From Strix aluco (Eukaryota > Chordata > Aves > Strigiformes > Strigidae): DNA of 64,000 nt. The position numbers and the translations under genes are program-made. The number at the start of each line of letters is the position of its first letter. Position 1 is the stretch's first letter. The DNA is taken from assembly GCF_031877795.1 (NCBI RefSeq), contig NC_133971.1, positions 22,501 to 86,500 on the forward strand. Reading direction: 5' to 3'. The notes under the pieces are model-generated. The model ran no database searches. It had not been told where the DNA came from and was given only the letters and a program-made list of their open reading frames with translations. This document shows, one piece after another, positions 46,084 through 56,700 of the stretch.

Positions 46084-46927
46084 TGTGTTGGGTTGGAATG
46101 TGGTGGGGTTTTTGGTAGCAGGGGAGGGGGCTACCCCTGTGAGAAGCTTCTGGAAGCTCCCCCAGCTCCAAGTCAGAACCGCCTCTGGGCAAGGCCGAGC
46201 CGATCAGCGACGGTGGCTGCACCTCTGCGATAATTTAAGAAGGGGAACCTGGGAGGAGGAGTGGGAGTTGTGACGGAGACACCTCTGCAAACACCGAGGT
46301 CCGTGGAAGAAGCGGGGGGAGCTGTTCTGGAGCAGAGCCCCCTCAGCCCGTGGGGTGAGGGCAGGCTGTCCCTGCGCCCATGAAGGGCACCGGTGGGGGC
46401 AGATGCTCTCCTGCAGCCCGGGGAGGGCCCCACGCTGGAGCAGTTTGGGAGGAGCTGCAGCCCGTGGGAAGGACTCGTGTCAGAGAAGTTCATGGAGGGA
46501 TGTCTGTTGTGGAAGGGAGCCCATGCTGGAGCAGGGAAGGAGTGTGAGGAGTCCTCCCCTGAGGAGGAAGGAGTGGTGGGACTGATCACAACCCCCATCC
46601 CCTGCCCCCCTGCAGGGGAGGGGAGAGACAAATAGGGAGCAAAGCTGAGCCTGGGAAGAAGGGAGGGGTGGGGGAAGGTGTTTTTACGATGTGGTTGTAT
46701 TTCTCACTGTCATACTCTGATTTGATTGGTAAATTGGTGGTGGTGTTCAAATTAAATTGATGGTTTTTTTTCCCAAGTCAAGTCTGTCTTTTCCCTGTGA
46801 CCATAATGGGTGAGTGAGTCCTCCCTGTCCTTGTCTCGATTCCTGAGCATTTTATTGTACTTTCTCCTCTCCATCCCACCGGGAGGAGGAGTTAGCCAGC
46901 CAGCACAGCTGGGTCTAAAGCATGACA
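46084..46927 (+). mobile_element. Solo LTR with perfect 5-bp target duplication (family C, 844 bp)
   Basis: The element starts TGTGTTGGGTTGGAATGTGG and ends CTGGGTCTAAAGCATGACA. It is flanked on both sides by GTCTA (46,079-46,083 and 46,928-46,932). It belongs to a common bird LTR family recognised by GGTAGCAGGGGAGGGGGCTA, by AAGGCCGAGCCGATCAGCGA, and by AGTCTGTCTTTTCCCTGTGA near the 3' end. No viral genes are attached. It looks whole as a solo LTR, and the intact duplication suggests moderate or young age. Confidence 0.88.
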
Positions 46928-46932
46928 GTCTA

Positions 46933-49257
46933 CTCAAACGGTGCGCAGCTAAGGGCAGGTATTGTACATGGTGTCTGGGGCAGCTCTATAGCAATATCCA
47001 TGCCGATGGCTCACTCGGTAGTCATACCATCCAGGGCTATAGTAACACACCCAGAGATAGCACGGGCTTCTGTCCATTTCATCTCCTCTCCTCAGTTCGG
47101 AGGCAGGTAACATCATCCCCATCTCACTGTAGAGAAAATTCTGCAAAATAGGCACGCAACTGTACACGGTTACAGCTCTGACTGACTTCACCAGGTCTTA
47201 AGTCTTTTCCTTTCAACTAATTCCAGACAGAAGTTCTGGCATGGATTGCAGCTAATGGCAGCTAATTAGGGCCAGGAAAGTCAGCAGTGCCGATAACAGC
47301 TTTCCAGCAGGACTCTCGGTGACTGTATAAGGGGGAAGACACTCTGGCACAGATACCTTCATTGAATGACAGACTCCAAAATGGAACCTGCATCTACACC
47401 TTCTAACACTGTGCTGTGGCAGAGCTGTCAACTGGATAGCTAATCCAAAAGAGAAGCAAAATGGCAAGGAGCTTAAGCAGAGAAAGATTTTTAAAAATAC
47501 ATCGCACTGACCTCTAGTAGGGACAAGGTAGGAGACTGCATAGGTTTTCATGCAGGGGTACGTTCAGCATAGTACTGGTAGAGAGAGTGACATCCTTCGC
47601 TGACACTAGGACTGTGGGAGAGGTTACTTTTCTGCAGACCAAATAACAAGAAATAAGGCAGCATTCAGGCTCACAGGGTATCCTGAGGGTTATGTAAACT
47701 GGGCGATAAAAAGGGGTAAAACCACACCAAAGCAGATACTCCTGCAATGTAAATTCACATAGTGCTGTTAAAACACAACAGAGCAGCTCCAGGGCAGGAA
47801 GACTCAGCCCTGCCCTTACCTCTGCATTGCTGTGGGCACAGTGAAAAGGCACACGGGCCCAGAGAGGTGCGGTGTGAAGAGATGGTGCCAACCACAGGAA
47901 TGGCTGGGTCCTTAGTGCACCTTGGGCTGGAAGTCTCCCACTTCACAGAAGTGTTGTGCTTCTACCCACCTCCCTGATCCCCTTTGGGTCGTATCTCCCC
48001 AGCAGACTCACCAGCTACAACATCCTGCTTGGTGGGGACCTGGGCCAGGAGGACAGTCCCTGATGTGTAGCAGGAGGAGAAGGAGCAGCAGGACAGTGCT
48101 CACTCAGAACATGGGTCTAACATCTGCCTTGGGACCGTTGCACACTTGCCACATGTCTGGCCATCTAGGGCTTGGCACCTCAGGGGCCAGACTGTGACAA
48201 TAAGATTTCCTTCACCAGCAGCAGTCACCATGCATTCCCAGGCCAGCAGCCTGCAAGCCCTGTCCCAGTGATGACAGCTCTGTGCATGACAGTGTGGCTT
48301 CAGTCCTCACTGCCTGCACTGGCAGACATGTTAGCACTCACGCAGCAGGGCTGTTTGCTCCTCCACACCTCTGACAAGGGGTTCTTCTGCTTCTCCTGTC
48401 ACCTCCATATGCAATACTTGGGCCACCTCTGGCTCTTCTGTGAGAGCCTGAAGCTCTACCTGTGGTCGCTGTGCCCCAGAGCTGGAAGGAGACTGGCACA
48501 GCAGCCTCCAACTGCAGCATGGGGTGGGGTAGTGGTGATGCTCCAGCCTCCCCTGCCTGCTCCAGCCAGACTGCTGGAACTGACTGCTCCCTGTCAGGGG
48601 GGGCTGGATCTGGCAGCCCAAGAGAGGTGAGGCTGCTGCACCCAGACCCAGCCAGGAGAAAGGCTGAGCAGGTTATTACCAGAAAGCAGATTCACACACA
48701 TGTACACCCATTACAGTACACAAGTACACATATACACATCACTGGCTTTGAGACAAACTGTACTTTGAGCCATGTATTTGAGCTCTTCTGCTTCATGGCT
48801 TCATTTGTCCATTCCTGCTAAGGGATCTGACAGTGTTTCCTTAAAAACAGCCCGGTGAGAGGTGCCTGCACAGCAGGCTTTGGAGCTTCTCAGTGCTGTC
48901 TCTTGGCCTGGTTTGCTGTCCACACTTAAGAAGCTGGCTATTAGCAAGAGCATCAGGGTGAGCTGTAAACAGGCAGAACACGATCTTCTCCAGCACACAG
49001 AGGCAGGCACTCTATGGAAGATGTTCAGATAGATGCCCTGACTCCACCTACAGCCTGGCGTTCCAGAGGGCTCTTCCCAGTGGGGAGAGAGAGCTGGTGC
49101 ACACAGAAAGGGTCGGATGGACACGCACCCTCCTCACGAGTGCCATTTCTCTGGATGGACTCCAGTGCGACCACCTCTGCAACATGTCTTTCTCACCTCT
49201 TCTGTCCTCTGAGCTGCTGTGTCTTCCTCCAGTCACACAGGCCATGTTATATTTTAA
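46933..49257. other. Unassigned region with a few minus-strand protein-like frames
   Basis: Minus-strand frames at 46,949-47,191 (after an acceptor TATTTTGCAG), 47,252-47,551 and 47,514-47,891 are rich in Cys and aromatic residues (for example CYLWVCYYSPGWYDYR). They are short, not in one clear exon chain, and match no family I know. From 48,000 to 49,250 I see nothing definite. Confidence 0.25.
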
Positions 49258-49866
49258 GAAAGTATCCTGGGCTGCATCAAGAGAGGTGCGGCCAGCAGGT
49301 CAAGGGAGACCCCTCCACCTCACTCACCCTCATGAGACCCCACCTGAAGCACTGCATCCAGCTTTGGGGCTCCCAGTACAAGACACACATGAAGCTGTTG
49401 GAGCAGGTCCAGAGGGGGCCACAGAAATGATCAGAGGAACGGAACACCTCTCCTATGAGAACAGACTGAGAGAGTTGGGGTTGTTCAGCCTAGAAAAGAG
49501 AAGGCTCTGGCAAGACCTTATTGCAGCCTTTCAATAGTTAAAGGGGGTTTATAAGAACGATGGGGACAGACTCTTCAATAGGGCCTGTAGCAACAGGGCA
49601 GGGGATAATGTTTTTAAGAGGGTAGATTTAGACTAGATATAAGGAAGGAATTTTTTACAATGGGAGTGTGGAAACACTGGAACAGGTTGCCCAGAGAGGT
49701 GGTAGATGCCCTGTCCCTGGAAACATTCAAAGCCAGGCTGGATGGGGCTCTGAGCAACCTGATCTAGTGGAAGATATCCCTGCTCATTGCAGGAGGGTTG
49801 GAATAGACGACCTGTAAAGGTCCCTACCAACCCAAACCATTCTATGACTCTATGATTCTATGATTC
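49258..49866 (+). mobile_element. CR1 LINE, 3' ~600 bp
   Basis: It starts GTATCCTGGGCTGCATCAAG and includes CAGGTCCAGAGGGGGCCACA, TTCAGCCTAGAAAAGAGAAG and GCCAGGCTGGATGGGGCTCT. It ends with four ATTCTATGA-like octamers. It is the same CR1 subfamily as the minus-strand copy at 60,829, whose text it mirrors closely. Confidence 0.94.
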
Positions 49867-51639
49867 TAAGGTAGTTTGGGTCACTCACGTAATACTCAAT
49901 GATCTTTCATGGGTCAAACATCATCAGACAAATGGGCTGGGCAGCAGCAGCAGAATGGCATGGCCAACCACACAGAGAGGGCTGAAGGATAAAGGTGTGC
50001 CTTGTCTGCAGCTCTGTCCTGCAGAATGTCAGGGAATTTGAGCTGTTCCTGAGCAGCTCATGCAACCAAAAGTCTGCAGTACGCAGGCACTTAAACATGG
50101 CTGGGAAGCCCCCCCACATCCAGGCTAAGGAACTCTGGGAAAGGGGCTGACTAATCTGCTAAATTCAGTTTTTCAGATATGTGATATGTGAAGGTTTTTG
50201 CTCCTTCGTGAAATCTCAGTCATTCTTCTTCAGCTGCGTCTGCTGAAGCTCAGCAGTTCCAGAGCAATTATCTGGACCATGGACATGGAGATGGGTTCAC
50301 AAGTTCAGCTCATGACTAGGATGAGCTCCCAGAGGTTTGATATTCTTGTATTCTTCATAGAAACAGCTTGGCAGGTAAGCAGCAACGAGTTGGAAGCTTC
50401 CAAATAGTTTTGAAATGTTTCCCTAGGCAGAAGGCTTTTTTTATAGGTCAGCTGTGACATGATCAAAACATGAGCAAGGAAGAACACTATTTAGAAACAA
50501 AATGTCTCATAACTTTCTGGAGACATGTTCCCCAGGCTTCTGAAATTTAGATTAATCAGAGAGGAGAAAACCACGCACTCAGTTCTACCACACAGAGGTA
50601 CAAATCTAATACATTTTGTAGCTTGGCATGAAGCTTTGATTTCTCTTGTTAGTGGATACCACTTTTCATCCCCAGGAAAGAGAACTATGGCTTAATTTCT
50701 TTTTTAATTAAATTCTGTTTCCTCTGTGGATTGCTTTGAAAACACCATCCAGGGGCACTGGTAGGAAGGGGAATGTGATGCAGATTGTCCAGGAAAGCTG
50801 CATGAATCAGCAGCTGATGCGAAACCTTTTCCTGGGCACTGTTTAATGTTATATTAATTACAGATTGTAAGGCCCCAACCTCATTTTTGCTTAAGTTCAG
50901 TGACCACAAAGCAGTACTGATCATGAAAAGTGCCGGACAAATTCAGCTTTTACATCAGCAGAAAAGAAAAATAACCATAGTTTCTGTGGGTGAGTTGATT
51001 CAGGGGAAGAGCAGATCCTGAAAAAGGAGCCGAAAGAGCAGCAAAGGTAAAGACAGAAGGACCCGCAGTGCAGAAATACTGTGGCTAATTAGGGAGTATG
51101 AAAGAGCAAAACCAGAAAGGCACAAAACAGAAAAAATCAATACCTTTCACTAGGTGAGTCTTCGTCTCCTGACCAGCCCTGTGCTAAATAAAGAGCTGCA
51201 GACAGTCGCAGAGAAGTTTAAACACAGAGCAGAGCATCTTTACAGCAAAGGGTGGTGTCAGAGAAGGAAGGGAAGAGCTGACACGGTGGATGTGGGTTCC
51301 TCTGTCCCCATTTGCGCAGTGCCTAATGAACGTGCCGGGCAACCTCCCAGTAGCCTTGCACCCACTTTCTTTGTCTTTAGCACCACTAAGCCTTTTATGC
51401 TCAGAGTACCAGGAGCAAGCACACTGCACACTGTTATGGGATAAAGGCAGCTCTGCACACCCACAAAGGAGCACAGAGGGGCAACAGCAGGGAGGGAAAC
51501 CCAGATAATACCCTGCCCTGCCTACTCCCAGGCCCACACAGGAGTCACCAGCCCACCAGAGGCCCACCTGCCCAAGCCCAGGGGAGCACAGGGGCACACA
51601 GGCATTTGGGAACACAAATTAGGGACTCAGAGGAAGGGA
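49867..51639. other. No gene recognised
   Basis: Composition is ordinary and frames are short. I see no repeat family or RNA gene. Confidence 0.4.
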
Positions 51640-52570
51640 AATCCTGTCCAGGGCCCTCCCAGGGCTGTCCCAGAAAAGGCTCAGCCCCACAGTCCAGACA
51701 TGAAACTCACCAAAAGGAGTCAATGTCCTTGTGACCAAGGGAGGTCCCTGCCATCAACATGGAACATGCTACAGTGTGCAGGGGAAGAGCATCCCGGGAT
51801 TGCACAAGGATTATTACAGTATGCCCTGGGGAGGAACCACATGTGGGGAAACACAGCCATCGACATGGCTTGGGAGAACAAATGTGGGAAAACAGAGGGA
51901 TAAGAAGGACTGGCAGCATATAAACGGTTTTCTGGTCAGGATGCTTGTCTGGCCACGCCCTGCTCTGGGTCAAGCACTGTCCTGCCGCCTTATTCAACTT
52001 CACTTCTAGCAGTTTTCCTGAGTGAAGGACTCTCTGTCTGGTGTGCGCGTGTGTGTTAGAGCAGCCCGTGTATCAGTAGTGCAGCACCTACAGCGGTGTG
52101 GCTGTGCAAGAGAGTGTGTGCGTGCTCGTGACGATCCAGCCAGACAAGTGGTGAGGAGGGGATGTGGCCAGGGAGTTGGGGGGATGTGGGTCTCTAGGGG
52201 CGAGTCCACCAGAGGGGCTGGCTGCTGGGGGGACCAGGGCAGCTCTGAATGTCTGTGTGTCTGTGATGGTGTGTGCAAGAGGGTCTGATCCAGCGGATGG
52301 AGTGGACCATAGCCTTAGTGACTTGTATGTGCTTGTAGTTGCCAGCAACTGGGGAGACTGGGATCTAGGGGCAGGTACCAGGCTGACAGTATCTGTGCCT
52401 GGCTGCTGGAGGGGCCCACACTGTACACACAGACACACATATATATGTATTTCCTGCTGAGGGACCTTTATGCTGGTCAACCAGATGAAAGAACAAGTTG
52501 AGGTGCTGGTGCTGTTTCTGTTTGTGCAGTCGCAGCGTTGCTCTGTGTGGACGGCCACGTAGGTATGTGC
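51640..52570 (+). other. Promoter-like, GT-rich unit, possibly an unidentified LTR
   Basis: A TATA box (GCATATAAACGG) lies near 51,917. It is followed by GTGTGCGCGTGTGTG-rich text, and a phrase resembling GTGCTCGTGACGATCCAGCC then AGTGGTGAGGAGGGGATGTG. The block looks unlike its flanks and could be an LTR or a retroelement leader, but I found no clear TG...CA ends or target duplication. Confidence 0.25.
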
Positions 52571-53279
52571 TGTAGGTGTGTTGTCCAAAAAGCAGCTTCA
52601 TTGCCTGGAGTGCAATGGGTCAATAATCACCCACTCTGCAGAGACGTCGCTTGTCTATTTTAGGGTTGCCCAAGCCTGGGTGCTCAGTGGTCTCCCACAA
52701 ATCAATGGGACTTTTTGTGCTGCATTTATGCACAAAACTTGCAGAGTTAGTAATTGCCCAAGTCCCTCCTCTCCACGATGATTGGTTGGTAATTTACATA
52801 CAATTATAATACTGCTGGCAGGACACTTCTACTACTGTGTGTGCTCAGGGGAAGGGTCTTCACCCGGGCAAGGCTCTTCTTGACCCACAGGCGTGATGTT
52901 TAGTATAATCATGAGGGCAGTTCAGCGAAGGATACACGGACCCTGAGTTTGCTTGCCCAGCTGGCGCTGTGCCCTCTTCCAGGTCCAACGGCTCCGGGAG
53001 GTCCTTGCTCAGAGAAGGCGATCTCCTTGTCCTGCTGATGGGGGATGCCTTTGGCTTTAGCACAGACAAGGAACATCTTGCTTGACCTAACCATAATCTT
53101 GCTGAGTTGCTCTCAAAGTTCATCCTCCAACAGGTGTTACTGTTTTGTATGTGCCTTTGAGGAACACGTTCTCAGTGTCGCTGTGGCTGGAGTCGGGGGC
53201 ACGGGAGTGCAGCAGCTTCGCCTCGATCAGGCTGCCGGGTTCGGCCTCCACAGCACATTTCAGAGGTGGGAAGACCTGG

Positions 53280-53760
53280 AACCGTGAAGCCAGATCGAAC
53301 CCCGAGGTCCCGCGGGGCGCCGGCGGGGCCGTGGCGGGGAAACGCCCCAGGGGGCGGAGCGTCGCGCCCCGCCCCGGCCCCGCCTCCCGGGCAGCAGCCA
53401 CCGCCCCGCCCCGCCCCGCCGGCGGCTCCGCGCTCCGCTCCCGGCAGCAGGTAACGGCGGGGCTGGGCGAGGGGGGGGGCGGCCCAGGAACCCCGACGGC
53501 TCGGTGGGTTCGGGCCCCGCGGGCTGCCTCTCGGCGGCCCCCGCAGCCGCCCCTCGGGGCTCTGCCCTGCGCCGGGGGCCCGAGGGGCCGCCGGGTTTGT
53601 TTCGGCGCGGAGCCGGGGGGCCGGTCCCGGTCCCGCTGCCGGCGGTGCCCGGGGAGGTGCGGGGCCGGGCGCGTCAGCCCAGAGGGTCAAAAGTGGCGGC
53701 TCCGGCTGGAGGAGGTGCTGCCGTAAGTGGTACTGCTGGGTCCGATCCGCGTCGGCTGTT
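53280..53760 (+). promoter_or_regulatory. CpG island with probable untranslated first exon
   Basis: Bases 53,280-53,720 are extremely GC- and CpG-rich, with GGGGCGGAGC and repeated CCCCGCCCCG Sp1-type boxes (53,350-53,415) and no TATA box. A consensus splice donor (CCCGGCAGCAG/GTAACGG) lies at 53,447-53,452. This suggests a first exon ending about 53,449 for a gene running to the right. The open frames here are GC shadows. The human gene order TOMM5 (minus) then FRMPD1 (plus) would make FRMPD1 a candidate; this is inference only, since no coding exon is seen in the window. Confidence 0.5.
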
Positions 53761-56700
53761 TCGCAAAAGCCACGTGGAAAATTGCTTTGCTGTTGGAGTT
53801 TATAGCCGGCTCCAGGGATGTCTGCCCCAAAACTGGCGGTATTCAAGGAAATGATTGCTGCCGCGCTGGCCTAGCCAGCGGTGGCCGGGCTGATGCAGGG
53901 GGAGAGACTGTGCTGGACTAACCCGGGGTCTAGCAGAAGGCCGGCGGCTCTGTGTTTGCTCTGGTGTCCTGCTGTTGTCTTTTGTCCAGAAATACCTGCC
54001 TCGCTGGGTGGCACCTGCTGGTGCTATTCTGCGTGAATGAAATGTTCATGACCTTGAATTCTGCGTGCCTCTCTTCCCGTTTGGGTGACTTGTTTAGGGG
54101 TTTCTGGCCTGGTCCTGCACCAAACGCTATGAGGTTATTTTCTTTTTTGTGGAAGGAAGCTATAGAAGAAAACAAGCAAACAAGAACCCCCAAACACCTC
54201 TGTGTTGTGGAATTCACAGTCAATGATTTTGGCTTTTTAACCACAGTGGGAAAATACTGTGAGAGAAATTTCATCTGAGCTTGGGGGAGCAGAGTCAGAG
54301 TGGCTTTAACAGTCCAGCATTGGGTGCAGCACTCTCTGGAGAGCTGCTTCATCACTGAGGGCGGGGGTCTGGCTGGGAAGAGGCAGGGTCTTTGTGCAGC
54401 AGCTGGAGCTCAGAGATGGAACTTGGTAACGGACAGTGGATAAGGTCAGGGCGGCTGTGCCTGTTCATCTGGTAGGTGTTACAGATTCGTGTTGCTGGCT
54501 GAAGTGACTGGATTTTCCCCACTTGCATGTGCCCGTGATCGCTGTCTAACCCCTGGAAGCACCTGCCCGCTTCCACCAGGGTGACCGGCTCTGGGTGTGC
54601 GTGCTGATCTCCACCTCTTGAGCATTATGGCTTTTTGCTAACACTCTGCAACAGCCTATCTCTGACTCCCTTGTTGAAGACAGGTTTACTACAGTAGTGG
54701 GAAACTATCTGAAGTTTCTTCTCCTTGTTGGATTTGTTTGAGATTTAACCTGCCAGTGAGGTCTGGGAGATAAGGCTGAATGGTCTAAAGGGGCTGTAAG
54801 ACAAGAAATGTTAGGAAGCTCATTAGTCACGGGGGTCTTGTCCTGGAGGAGCAGTACTGCTGACCCAGAAGAATCTGCAGAATTGGAGATGGGAATCATA
54901 GTCCTGTTAGATAAGAAGCCCTCAGTGAACCATTTCCTCCACTTTATCTCTTTCTGTGGTGCTGTTCCCACTCCCATATGGGGTTCTCTTTAGCAAGGCA
55001 GAGAGAAATGTTCAGAGAGCTATCCTTCAACCTGATAAAAATCCAAGCTGGAAAAGAAAAAAAATTCTGGAAGTCTGCATAAATTCCAGCTGCCATCAGC
55101 TAGAGAGGCGCCTAACCTTTGCTCCATCCCTCCGTTTGTGAATCAGCCCCTGCAGCTCTGGCAAGACTGATGAGTAAGCTCGGGGGCCACAGTAGGTGGG
55201 AAAGCCAAAAGGAAGGGTGTGCTGGAAGGATTGCAGGGACGCAGCAGAACTCAAAGGAAGAGGCCGGCCCTCTGTCCAGCCCTGTGATACTACAGAGGTA
55301 ACAGAGATGGTGATGTAGAGACAAGTCTTTCTCAGACAAGGGTAGAGGGTGGGAGGGGGCTCTGGATGGACAGGGGGCTTGAAAAAAAGCCAGTGAAGCC
55401 TTCCAGAAAACGACAGCTGAAGCTCTTTTTCCACCAAAGTTTCTTGGTCATGTCCTGTACCAGCTGCAACTGCTATGGGGAAGAGTGGCTTGGCATCAGC
55501 GTTTGGGTGCAGCTGGGCTGGCAGCCAAGTGTGGAGCTTGCCATGGTGGAGACTCCTTTGCTTCTCCAATCTAGTCATTGCCAGCAGGCGTAAGGCGCAC
55601 GTTTCCAAATGTACTGCTATCTAATTTATCCTGGGTTTCACTCCTCTAAGATTTAGCAAATTATCCTCTAAATTCTTGCTAAGCAAGCTGCTAGCAAATA
55701 GAGCAGTGTGTTACCCAGGCTCTAATGCTTGCAAAGAGCCTGGCATTTTTAAAGCTGAAGAGAAGCTCTTAGGCTGTCATGAAATGGCTCTGTACGCAGC
55801 ACAAAATTCCTGAACCAATATTTTTTAAGTGCATATATTTTCCCTTTCTTTACTCTTCCTTTCTTGGCATTTGCCAAAAGACTGTGCAGAAGTTATTTGC
55901 CAGCATATAATCTTCATGCTTGGTGAAATCCAAGGCACACGTAAAGATCACCTTTACCAACAGGTGTGGAGGAACCTGTTGTGTTTCCTGCCCTGAACCT
56001 ATATGCCCTGAACCTGTATATGCTGAGGTGAGTTTTCTTCTGTGTGAACAATTCCAGGCAGATGCTGGAAATACTCCGGAGTGCCGAGCTTTACAGGCAT
56101 GTTTGTTGGTTCAAGGTCTGCACCAGGACATGGAGATCAGTGCCAATATCTGGAGTTCTGCACAGAATCTTTGCCCCCCTCCGCCCTGTTGTGCAAGTGG
56201 CATGAACGTGTTGCTAATGGGGTGAGCTGCTTGATTTTATGTGTTGTGCATACAGGGGCTTGGGAAGATGATCTAACTACACACTCAGAGGCAGTTACTT
56301 TCATCACTGTGAACAGAAGTTACTCTTGGAAAGCTAAGTCAGGAAATTAAAGGGGAACATTCCTTCTGTGCTGGCAGTTCTTGACCAGAGACAAGGGATG
56401 AAAGTCTTCACACACTTCAACACAAGTCTATTTTTAGAAGTGAAAGCTATTCAGGAGGGGAAGTATTGATTTTTCGTCCTTCCACCTTGAACATTCTGTT
56501 TATCATTTTCTTTGGTTTGCGTGTAATGGACCATACACAAAGCTATTCTTACTTTTCCCCTTCTGCTCTAAATATATGAGCCAGGCAAGAATGTAGGGAC
56601 TTTGCTAAAATGAATTTTATTTGGTGCCTGAAGTCTTTGCATGCTATGTCTAGAACCTCATATTTTAAAACCAATTCAGATGTGAAGCCTCTTACATCTG

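Noticed and set aside
51160-51530. Overlapping frames on both strands near 51.2-51.5 kb
   Set aside because: There is no domain or splice support, and composition is that of ordinary non-coding DNA.
53172-53846. Frames of about 190-220 codons on both strands of the CpG island
   Set aside because: CpG-rich DNA has few stops. There is no recognisable domain, and the composition is mostly Pro, Arg, Gly and Ala.
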